A DNA stretch of 64,000 nt, taken from contig CM053329.1 in assembly GCA_028583605.1 (NCBI GenBank), positions 35,178,992 through 35,242,991 of the forward strand, read 5' to 3'. The position numbers and the translations under genes are program-made. Of this stretch, positions 54,788 to 64,000 are shown in pieces. The notes beneath the pieces were generated by a model, which had not been told where the DNA came from, did not search any database, and was given only the letters and a program-made list of their open reading frames with translations. Source of the stretch: Dastarcus helophoroides (lineage: Eukaryota > Arthropoda > Insecta > Coleoptera > Bothrideridae). Position 1 is the stretch's first letter. Each line of letters starts with the position of its first letter.

Positions 54788-55382
54788 TTTGTCAATACCT
54801 TCGGTTAGACAAAAGATATCGAGTTGCGATTTTTACTGATATTTAGGGCCTTTAATTCCCTATTTTAAGATATCCAAATTGACATATCATTCTATTTAAT
54901 TTTTTTTAGAAAATCGGCGAAATTCGCTACCATATAACGCACTGTAGCAGCGACAATAATTTTAAAATAAAAACACGTGAAAGTGCCGTCGATAGACTAA
55001 ATAGCACTCTTTCGATAAAGACTAAATTTGTCAAATTTCCTTAAGGCTAACTAAAGTAAATGATATTAAAAAAAAATTCTTCGACGTCTCCCCACCACTT
55101 TATTTTTAAAGACAGAACAAAAAGTGTAAAGCTAAACAAATCAAAAATATTCTAGGATTACAATGCATGTATTTTTCATATACCTTAATTAGGCAAACTT
55201 CCGAGAAAATCCTAATTTTCTATTCAGTCTTACCTATTACGCCACCTAGCGGTCATTTTAGAACTTCAAAAATATTTTCCAGCGAGTTTTCAGGGCCACT
55301 TTTATTGAAATTTGTTCCCCAAAGCTGCAAAGTGATTCGTTGCTGAGATATAGCCGGCGTCCTTTCTTAGTTGGCCACCCGG
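54788..55382 (-). repeat. Right terminal inverted repeat (about 595 bp)
   Basis: Inverse partner of 53,136-53,745. It ends GGCCACCCGG next to the TA at 55,383. Confidence 0.85.
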
Positions 55383-55389
55383 TACAAAA

Positions 55390-55569
55390 AGGAACACTCA
55401 ATTAATTTCCCTTTTTAAAATAGATCCTAAATTAAAATTGTATTTATTGATCTTTATGTGGGAAAAATTAAAATGACCTAAATGGTTTGAATCTTTCCTT
55501 CGAAATATTATTTTGGATCGATCTTTTCAAAAAAATTGTTTCCAAACTAATTCGCCTGCTACCCAAATA
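55390..55569. other. Short AT-rich spacer
   Basis: Nothing recognised between the mariner-type element and the repeat family R copy. Confidence 0.3.
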
Positions 55570-55960
55570 TTATTTCTTAAGGTAGTTCACCGGCAGAGGT
55601 TGCAGCAAAAAATCTCCGTGCGTAAGCTAGACGTAAAAGTTAGGTTGCCACCACTATTCAATTTTTAGCATAGACGCTCGCGTGGATACAATAACACAAA
55701 TTCCCAAGTAGCTTAACAGTTGATTTTCTAAGCTGGCAACACTGTACTGCTAATGCGATGAAATTTACCCAACTATTTGCCATAGACATCTAGGAGTAGT
55801 TAAACTACGATGTTCCATTACTTCATGATGTTTCCCTAACATGCGGAATAAACCATCGAAATTCCGTGGATTTGTTGCCACTACGCAATAACAATACCGC
55901 CAGAAATCTTCATATTTTACTATTTCATTCACAATATCATCCTACATGTTTTACTTTCAT
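55570..55960 (+). repeat. Dispersed repeat family R, copy 2 (longest)
   Basis: It shares AGTTCACCG, CCACTA, TTTTTAGCATAGAC, GTGGATACAATAA and CACAAATTCCCAAG with 60,540-60,690. It shares ATTACTTCATGATGTTTCCC and TATTTTACTATTTCATTCAC with 16,700-16,840. It joins the pieces seen separately in the other copies and so best represents the family, about 390 bp. No coding sequence. Confidence 0.75.
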
Positions 55961-56689
55961 TCGCAATTTCTCCACTTTGACTTAAAACTGAGACACCGGC
56001 AAGGTTTTTAATTTATTTTAATTGTGAAAATCCTGGAACTTTAAAATATTTTTATAATCTAATGTTGCTTTCTTAATATGTGGTATGCAGTTTACTTCGT
56101 TGGGAACAATGCAAAGTTGAAGTTTGAAATTTTGAGGAAAGAGAAATTTCGAGTAAAATGTCTTTGAAGGAGAAAGTTTGGGAAACGCTGAAATAGAGAG
56201 CAAATAATTCAAGGTAGGTAGGTATTCCTTTCCTTACAACGATCTTCAAAATTTTTTGAAAAAGGAAAATAGGTTATTTTGTATTTTATAACCAAAGTCA
56301 AAGTATAAGTCATGGCTAATTCCAATTTTGCTTTTTTGACTTCGATTATTTGACAAATTCAATATACGAGAGTAAGTTGAAAAGTAATCTATATAGTATA
56401 TGCATTACCTAGTTATATTATGACTAAAATAATTTGCCTTTTTTACTGCTTCCTGATTTTGGTGGAATGGACTGGTCCTCAAATAAAATTATATTTATCG
56501 ATTTTTGTGGAAAATGCCAAATGATATGAATCACTAGTATCGGTGTGCTTCAACCTTTTTGGAATACGTTACCCATTTACAAGTAAAAAAAATCACATTT
56601 CGATTTTACTTTCCTGACTACTCAGCTCAAAATGTTAATCTATTTTTGAAGCCTAAACTCTAAACCTTTTTGATGTTGTAAAAATGAAA
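55961..56689. other. AT-rich stretch with a fragment of family A
   Basis: At 56,462-56,482, GGAATGGACTGGTCCTC repeats the end of the family A element (GGAACGGACTGGTCCTC at 40,611). The rest is unassigned. Confidence 0.45.
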
Positions 56690-59520
56690 ATTTTTAAAAA
56701 TATTATAATTTTGGAAAAAGGGACTAGCATTTTTTTAAGATGTCGCAATTGTGAAAAATAAAATCTTACCTAATTTTTGAAAAAGTCGAAATTTTGCAAA
56801 AAGTTATCTAATTCTTAAAAAAGTCGAAATATTAAAAATTGTCCAATATTTCAAAAGAAATAAAATTTAAAAAAAAATCAATTTTTCTAAAAATTCAAAA
56901 CAAAAAACACCAACCTTTTTTCAAAAAAAATCGAATTTTCAAAAGAGATGAGAATTTGAAAAACGTAGACGCTTTAAGGTACAATTTAAAAAAAAAATTG
57001 ATTTTTAAGAAGGTCGAAATTTTCAGAAAAAAATTCGAAAATTTAATAAATGGGGCAATTTTGTTAAGAAGTCGAAAGTTTGAAAAATATCGATTTTTTG
57101 AAAAATGTCTATTTTTTTAAAAAATCAATATTTTTAAAAAATCGAAGTTTGAAAGAAAATTCTTGTCTATTTTTTAAAAAGGTTGAAATATGACAAATTG
57201 TATCAGATTTCGAAAGAAGTGAAATTTTGAAGAAAAAAATCTTATCTAATTTTTTAAAAAGTCGAAATTTTGGAAAAGTTATCGACATTTCCAACTCTTT
57301 AATTCGTGGAATAAAATTTAATAGTTATGAAAAATTATTATCTAATTTTTTAAAAAGTCGAAAGATAAAAAATTTTCGAATATTTCTAAAGAAATGAAAT
57401 TTTGAAATAAAATCAAAATTTTTCGAAAAATTCAAAAACAAAAAAACACCATGCATTTTTTAAATAAAATCGAATTTTTCAAAAAAGGTGGGAATTTGAA
57501 TAATGTAGACATTTTAAAATACAATTTTAAGAAATGTTAAAATTTTCCAAAAAAAAAAATAGATTTTCAAAAAGGTCGGAATGTTGAGAAAAAGATCAAA
57601 AATTTAATAAATGGGACAATTTTCAAAAAAAATCGAAACCGAAAAATACAAGTTTCAAAATAATTCGAAAATTTTTAAAATCAAAATTTTCAAAAAACTT
57701 AAAATTTTAAAAAAAGGCACTAATTTTATTTTAAATGTGGAAAATTGGAAAAATTACGTTTTTTAAAAAATCAAACTTTTCCAAAAAAAATCGAAATTTG
57801 TAAAAATTCTTATCAAATTTTTAAAAAAGTCGAAATAAGAAAAATTGTCAATTTCGAAAGGAGTGAAATTTTGAAGAAAAATTCTTATCTAATTTTTTAA
57901 AAAGTCGAAATATTAAAAATTGTCAAATATTTCAAAAGAAATGAAACTGAAAAAAAATATCAAAATTTTCCAAAACATTCAAAAACAAAAAACACCATCC
58001 ATTTTACAAAAAATTTCGAATTTTCAAAAAAGGTGAGAATTTGAAAAAGTAGACATTTTAAAATACAATTTTAAGAAATGTTAACATTTTCCAAAAAAAA
58101 ATCAAGTTTTCAAAAAGTTCGAAATTTTGAGAAAAATCGAAAATTTAATAAATGAGACAATTTTCAAATAAAATGAAAATTGAGAAAAAAAAGCTTCAAA
58201 ATAATTCGAAAATTTTTATTTTTTATTTATTAATATTTCTAAAAAATCGAAGTTTCCAAAAAAATTCTTATCTAATTTATAAAACGGTGAAACATTGTTA
58301 TCTTCGACAAAAGTAAAATTTTGAAAAAAAAATCTCATGCAATTTTTAAAAAGTCGAAATATTAAAAATTGTCAAATAATTCTTAGGAAATAAAATTTTT
58401 GAAAAAAAAAATCAAAATCTTCCGAACAATTCAAAAACAAAAAACACCATCCATTTTTCAAAAAAATTCGAATTTTAAGAAATGTTAAAATTAGAAAAAG
58501 TCGGAATATTAAAAACTGTCAAATGTTTCTAAAGAAATGAAATTTTTAAAAAATTCAAAAAAGTAGAGATTTAAAAAAACAATTTTAAGAAATGTCAAAA
58601 TTTTCAAAAAATCAGATTTTCAAAAAGGTCGACATTTTGAGAAAAAAATCGAAAATTTAATAAATGAGACAATTTTCAAATAAAATGAAAATTGAGAAAA
58701 AAAAGCTTCAAAATAATTCGAAAATTTTTAAAATCAACATTTTCAAAAAACTTAAAATTTTGGAAAAAGGGAAGAAAAAATGGCGAAACTTGAAACAGTC
58801 GAATGAACTCAAAACTTGAAAAACAAATTGGAAAAAGCCGAAAATTTAATGTTAGAAAATTTTTAAAAAATCAAATTTTCGAAAAATTCAAAATTCGAAA
58901 AAATAGACAAATTTAGGAAAAAAGGGCGAAAACTTAAAATAAAAGACGAAATTTTGAAGTCAAAAATTTCGGAACAGTTAAAATGTTAAAAAATGGATAA
59001 ATTTATGGAAAAGGGCAGAAAACGTTGAAAGTTTAAATTAAAAATATATTTTTTTTAGTCAAAACTTCAAACAAATTTAAATTTAAAAATTAATTTAAAA
59101 AAATAATCGGAAATGAATTCGAAAGTTTGAATTCAAAGTGAAGAACTCGACTTTGAAGTGGAAAATTTAAGTAAATTTGAAATCCCAAGTTCAGAATTTG
59201 AAAGTCGAATTTTACCTCAAAATACCAACATTTCCAGTTTCAGCTTAAATTCTTTAAAGTTCTTTAAAACGTTTTAAATGTTCCCTAAAATTTTCTAGAA
59301 ACCTCGAGTTCTTCTCTCCAGATTTTTTCAGGCAGTTTCGATATTAATTTATTTTGCTGAAAGAATCTAAAATTCGAGTGTTTAGAGTCGAAAAGTTCCA
59401 CTTTGAAGTTGAATTTTAAGTAAAAACATTTTAAATTTAATCAAATTTCTAGAAAAGTTATAAATTTTAGGAAAGCTCAAAATATCCGAAAGAAGTTAAA
59501 TGTTGAGTATTTTCTCGTAA
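56690..59520 (-). repeat. A-type block with about 540-bp tandem units
   Basis: The landmark CAAAAAACACCAtcC recurs near 56,908, 57,448, 57,985 and 58,445. Each unit also has ATTCTTATCTAATTTTT, AAAAAGTCGAAATATTAAAA, GGTGAGAATTTGAA and TTTAATAAATG. Period is about 540, 540 and 460 bp. After 58,800 the array decays into unstructured A-rich sequence. There is no T-type partner to its left. Confidence 0.8.
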
Positions 59521-60234
59521 TTTGTAATATGTCAAATTTTCATTGAAAAATTGGGAACGTTTTTCAAAAAGGTTTTTTCCAATTCAAACGACTCGCAGTT
59601 CAGCCATATCTCCTTGCTTGGTGGAATCGCGAGTGTGTGGGTTCAACCCCATTTGTCGATCACGCAGTTTAATTCTATTACTCGTCTTACTCACAGCTCA
59701 CTGCTCATATAAGAAGCATGTTGGTAACGAGAATTGGCGTGATGGTGACGGAAACCATAATTTTTTCCCTATCAAAAACAGTTCAACGCGCGCAAAGGAA
59801 TTTTCATCTTAAAAAAACTATTTTACAGTTTTGGAATGCGTATTAACTGTATTTGTTCTTAATTTCTGTTTCTAATCGATTCCTCATCCAGAATATTCTG
59901 CGGATTACTGTTGACCTACCACAAATCTGAAGCTCGAATTCAGTTTTCTTAGGACCCTATAATATGAACCTTTGTTTCCCCGGGGTAAACCCAGTGACTG
60001 ATTTGTTTGAATACATCGTATTACATCCACTGAAGTAGATAATTTTCGTTTTCGTTTCCGCATTAACATGAACCGAAGACTGCTTGTTTGTTACTTTTAG
60101 GATTTAACACTCTAGAAACAACTAGCGTTCAACATTGAAACTGTAGAAAACCATCTGACTGCCTTACACCGTAGATATTGATGTGATTAATGGAGTTAAA
60201 TCTAAAGTGATATTGTTTAATTGAAATTCTGCAG
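59521..60234. other. Presumed intron ahead of the 60.2 kb exon
   Basis: Non-repetitive. GTGGGTTCAACCCCAT at 59,636-59,651 looks like a tRNA T-arm or SINE B box, but no D-arm or acceptor stem could be matched. TTGAAATTCTGCAG at 60,221-60,234 is the acceptor of the next exon. Confidence 0.4.
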
Positions 60235-60320
60235 GCGTGGTTTTGACGGCGAGGTGATCGACGATCACGACATGGACCTAAGAAGTCTAGGACACCGGCG
60301 CGGCCCCTCTTACTTTGAAG
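60235..60320 (+). CDS. Internal coding exon of an unidentified plus-strand gene
   Basis: This 86-bp segment lies between an acceptor (TTCTGCAG, ending 60,234) and a donor (GAAG|GTAAAAGA, GT at 60,321). It holds one base, 28 codons and one base. The peptide includes RGFDGEVIDDHDMDLRSLGH, then RRGPSYFE, a charged, hydrophilic stretch with no domain that I recognise. GC content and codon use stand out sharply from both flanks. It starts with G, which completes a codon, and this fits the phase-2 end of the exon at 39,546-39,625 (GG|G, Gly). It ends in phase 1. The frame stays open a little into the intron by chance. Confidence 0.5.
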
Positions 60321-60534
60321 GTAAAAGAAGTACGTCGCCTAGTAGAAAAAAAAAGTGTAGCGTAGTGGGTTACGTATTGCCGACATACTCGTTGTATAGT
60401 TGATTTTTCTTATGCGTTTACTTATTTCATTTTATTTGTTCAATATGGAAGGCTGGCAAAAGAATTAAACAAAAGTTGCAACTCGCTTTTACCAAAGTTG
60501 CCTCAAAATAGGCAGCCAAAACTGAAAATATGCT
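60321..60534. other. Presumed intron start after the 60.2 kb exon
   Basis: AT-rich non-repetitive sequence following the donor. Nothing else recognised. Confidence 0.35.
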
Positions 60535-60800
60535 ATGGAAAGTTCACCGACGGTAAACGAAGCTAAAATATTTTGGAACTTAGATCTGCGCTGCGAATAG
60601 TAGGACGTAAGCGACAGACTGTCACCACTACTCAACTTTTAGCATAGACTGTAAGCGTGGATACAATAATACAAATCTCCAAGCCGCTTTCCACTGGGAG
60701 TAGTGGAGCTGCTATGTTGCTATTACTTCAAGATGTTTCCCTAACGTGCGGAATGAAGCATCGAAATTTCTTGAGATGTGTAAATTTTATAGTTTAGTCT
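60535..60800 (+). repeat. Dispersed repeat family R, copy 3
   Basis: It matches 55,580-55,870 with AGTTCACCG, CACCACTACTCAACTTTTAG, GTGGATACAATAATACAAAT, GGGAGTAGT and ATTACTTCAAGATGTTTCCC. It lacks the 3' TATTTTACTATTTCATTC part. Confidence 0.75.
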
Positions 60801-61259
60801 AGTCTAGAAACGGATTCGGCGATAAAACAATTTACGCCACAAAATAATTGCCATTGGGTGAAAGGTATGTTTTTTAATACCAAAATACAATGCACAACAC
60901 AAGTTTTTATTGGTGTGGATCCAGCTTTACGAACCTAGACATTTTTTATTTTAGAATTTTTCAAATTTTTCATTCTAGTTAAAAATTAAAATTAAACTCG
61001 TTTTGTTAAGCTATGTTTACTTAAAAGTTGGACACATTTTTGTTAAGCTCTTTTGCTATGCCTAGAATTTAAAATTGAATATGATTGTCTTATTGTTAGA
61101 TTAAACTGATTAGTTAGTTATATACGTGTTACTAACTCTTAACATTAGTTACTTTTAGTTAATAATTAGGTAATTAATAATTAAGTAAGAATTTTCTCAA
61201 CACTGTTCGTAGTTAATATCAAGCTTAAAGTAATAATTTCTAGAATAAAATCCAAACTT
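60801..61259. other. AT-rich stretch, nothing recognised
   Basis: TTAGTTA/TTAATTA-rich sequence at 61,080-61,200. No gene or repeat family identified. Confidence 0.35.
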
Positions 61260-64000
61260 CCAAAATTTACCAATTTTTTTATAAAAATTTTACTGGTATC
61301 CTATTTTTCTCGAAAGTATTTAAATCGAGAGATTTCTTGGTTAAAGTCGAGAATTTGATATTTAAACTGGAAATTTCAAGGTTAAAATCGAAATGTCATG
61401 ATTAAATTTGAAAATTTCCAGAAATAACTGATAAGCTTCGCCAAAAGACTAGAAATTTCGGAACAAAATAGGCATCCCGTGGTGAAAGTCTAAACTTCAA
61501 AGAAATTTGTCTCGTTTTTTAAAAAAATAAAAATTTCAAGCTCAAACTTGAAATATTTATACTTTTTTTCAAAATTTTCGACTTTTTTTGGAAATTTCGA
61601 CTTTTTCGAAAATTTAGATTTTCAATTTAGAGTTTTAAAAAAATTTGGAGTTCTCAAAACGTCGATTTTTTTGAAAATTTTGGCTTTAAAAATTTCGTCC
61701 TTGGAATGTTGTTTAAAGTTGTTTTTAAAAATGGCGACTTATTTTGAAAACTTTGACATTTAAAATTTTCACCTTTTACAAAACTTCGGCTTTTTCTTAG
61801 TTTTACTTATAGTTGTTTGAAATTTTTTCCAAAGTATTACTTTAAAAATTTCGAATTTTTTTTAAAAAAATTGGATTTTTTTCTTGAGATTTTAACTTTT
61901 TTCCAGATTTCGACTCTTTTTAAAATACGTAATACCTACTTTGAAAATTTCTACCCTTTACATTTATAAAATTGCCTAAAAAATGTCAAATTTTTGCCTG
62001 TTTGCAAATTTGAAATATTCTACTTTTCATAGTTTCCACTTTTTTTGGAAAAATTCGACTTTCAGAATTCAAACTTTTCCGACTTAGACTTTTCCAAAAA
62101 TGTTGAGTTTCTGAATTTTACTCTTTTTTTTTTTGAAAATTTATGTCCTCTTCAGATTTTGCCATTGTTTCGAAATTTCGATCTTTCAAAATTTTGCGTA
62201 TTTTGGAAATGTCCACTTTTGTTTTTGATGACTTTAACTTTTTGAATGAACACTCAATTTTTTATGCAGCCCCTTTTACAAGTTTTGACATTTTCGAAAT
62301 TTCGATATTTCTGATTATTGACTTTTGAAAATTTCGACTTTTTTTTGAGAGAATTTCGAGATTTTAGAAATTTTTGGCTTTTTTCCAATTTGAGGATTTA
62401 AAAAAAAAGTCGACTTCTTGACGTTGGAAATTTTGGCTTTTTGAAAATTTCTTCCTTTTCAGATTTGGTCCATTTTCTCGAAATTTTGGATTTGAAAATT
62501 GCAACCTTTTCAAATTTTGCGTTGTTTTGGAAATGTCCACTTTTTTTTAAAGAATTTAACTTTTTTTAACGAGAGACTCAATTATATGCACCCCCTTTTA
62601 AAAATTTTGACATCTTTCCCTTTTTCGGAATTTTGATTTTTTTGATTTTTGAAAATTTCGAAATTTTTTAAAAAAACTTGAAGACTACAAAATTTAGCTT
62701 TTTTCCAATTTGAGCTTTTTTCAAAAAAAATGTCGACTTTTTCTTGACGTTGGAAATTTTGTCTTTTTGAAAGTTTTGTTTATTCTGAAAATTTTTTCGA
62801 CATTTTAACTTTCTGACTTTTTTGAAAGTTTCGACTTTTTCTAAATAATTCTTCATGGTAGACCCTTATTATTATTTTTTTAAATTGTTACTTTTTAAAG
62901 AAAATTGCGCCAAAAATTTTGACTTTTCAAATATCTGACGTTATTTTTGAAAATTTCGACCTTTTTTGAGAAAATTTCGAGGTTTTACAAAATTTAGCTT
63001 TTTTCTAATTTGGGCCTTTTTCAAAAAAATAGACTTTTTGAAAATTTATTCTGAAATTTTTTTCGACATTTTGACTTGTTTGAAATTTTATTCTTTTGAA
63101 AATTCAGACTTTTTGAAGAACTTGATATTTTAAAACTCCACTCTTTTTGACTTTTTTTTTTTGAAAGTTTCGACTTTTTATCGAAATTTATACCTTTTTT
63201 CTAAATTTTTTCTTTTTAAAGAAAATGCGCCAAAATTTTGACTCACGGTATTTTGGAAATTGTCGACTTTTTGATTATTTTGAAATTTTTGTTGGAAGAT
63301 TTCGACTTTTTTGAGTAAATTTCGAGATTCTACAAAATTTAGCTTTTTTCTGATTTGGGCCTTTTTCAAAAAAAGTCGACATTTTTGAAAATTTTATTCT
63401 GAAAATTTTTTCGACATTTTACTTGTTTAAAATGTTCTTCTTTCGAAAATTCAGACTTTTTGAAAAACTTGACATTTTAAAACTCCCACTCTTTCTGACT
63501 TTTTTTGAAAGTTTCGACTTTTTATCGAAATTTTTACCTTTTTTCTAAATTCTGGCTTTTCAAATTTCTGACGTTATTTTTGAAAATTTCGACTTTTTTA
63601 TAATTTCGAAATTTTTGTTGTAAAATTTCGATTTCTTTGAGAAAATTTCGAAATTCTACAAAGTTTAGCCTTTTTCTAATTTGGTCCTTTTTCAAAAAAA
63701 AGTCGACTTTTTGAAAATTTCGTGTTTTCCAATTTTCACTGCTTTTTTTTTAAATGTTGATCTCTTTAAAATTTCGAACTTTTTTCGAAATAATGACTGA
63801 AAATTTTGATCTCCTCGAAATTTTTCGACTCCTTTGAAACATTCGACATCTGAAAATTTATTTTGTTTAATTACGTTAACATTTCAAAATATTTTGAATT
63901 TTGAAATTATCCTTGTTTTACGATTTTTTACCATTTTAAAATTTTGACTTTTTTGGAAAATCTCGATTTTTTTTCTTGAAATTGTAACTTTTTTTTGCAA
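61260..64000 (+). repeat. T-type block with about 300-345-bp tandem units, continuing past the window
   Basis: A landmark of ACAAAATTTAGCTTTTTTC recurs near 62,687, 62,987, 63,333 and (diverged) 63,658. The units share CAATTTGAGCTTTTTTC, TTTTTCGACATTTT and GAAAGTTTCGACTTTTT. The stretch 61,260-62,330 is more degenerate. No gene is seen, and the block runs off the right edge. Confidence 0.8.

Larger units (their letters stand above)
53136..55382 (-). mobile_element. Tc1/mariner-type element with long TIRs
   Basis: The element starts CCGGGTGGCCAATTAAG and ends with the inverse (CTTAGTTGGCCACCCGG), flanked by TA on both sides (53,134-53,135; 55,383-55,384), as expected for Tc1/mariner-type insertion. 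The inverted repeats are about 600 bp, with TACGCCACCTAGCGGTCAT-type, TAATTAAGGTATA and GACTAAATTTGTCAAATTT-type segments in both. The middle holds a deleted transposase on the minus strand. The superfamily rests on the TA sites and the transposase text. Confidence 0.8.

Noticed and set aside
59600..59665. tRNA-like B box GTGGGTTCAACCCCAT
   Set aside because: No acceptor stem, D-arm or anticodon arm could be aligned. At most a decayed SINE fragment.

Overview
This window looks like nuclear DNA of an arthropod, most likely an insect. It is very AT-rich and intron/intergenic in character, with spliced rather than continuous coding sequence. It carries a Ty3/Gypsy element whose primer-binding site fits a eukaryotic tRNA-Leu, a Tc1/mariner-type element with a transposase remnant, hAT-like terminal motifs, and many dispersed repeats. 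The species cannot be named from the sequence. The only long open reading frames are translation artefacts of CT-rich microsatellites.

Genes. Only three exon-like segments can be supported. A CpG-rich stretch at about 39.2-39.5 kb leads into a possible first coding exon on the plus strand (39,546-39,625, then GTGAGT). A second plus-strand exon at 60,235-60,320 has matching phase, so both could belong to one gene with a 20.6 kb intron. Inside that intron, on the minus strand, 47,514-47,657 is a convincing last coding exon of another gene (47 codons, acidic C-terminus, stop, nearby AATAAA). None of the three proteins was recognised.

Mobile elements. 3,556-8,110 is a minus-strand Ty3/Gypsy element with both LTRs, PBS, PPT and a 4-bp target duplication. 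Its gag-pol is broken by frameshifts, and the central reverse transcriptase is missing between protease and RNase H. 53,136-55,382 is a Tc1/mariner-like element with TIRs of about 0.6 kb and an internally deleted transposase. A 274-bp MITE family occurs twice in opposite orientation, a foldback element lies at 38.49-38.81 kb, and another dispersed family has three copies.

The most interesting signal is a set of hammerhead-ribozyme-like motifs at 20.54, 24.12, 34.38, 38.54/38.68 and 40.70 kb, in short dispersed elements of at least three families. Each has a stem I, a CUGANGA-like box, a stem II, GAA, a tiny loopless palindromic stem III (A...U) and an H17 nucleotide. The 24.12 kb and 40.70 kb copies keep the full CUGANGA box. 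The 34.38 kb copy sits in a 164-bp insertion with a perfect 13-bp target duplication, and the empty site is visible in a paralogous copy nearby.

Background. Nearly half of the window is a degenerate short-period sequence (roughly TTTTGAAAATTTCGACTTTTT, called T-type, or its complement, A-type). It lies in blocks at about 1.5-3.5, 8.1-9.5, 11.7-15.7, 20.9-22.9, 25.1-28.7, 37.6-38.5, 40.7-46.2, 47.8-51.5, 56.7-59.5 and 61.3-64 kb. Several blocks switch from T-type to A-type, making very long imperfect inverted repeats. Inside them longer tandem units have grown (77, about 275, 330, 540 and 555-600 bp, and a dimeric unit of about 275 bp). Two pyrimidine-strand microsatellite tracts (32.0-34.0 and 35.9-37.6 kb) contain long pure penta- and heptanucleotide runs. 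The remaining stretches are single-copy-looking DNA with no recognised genes.
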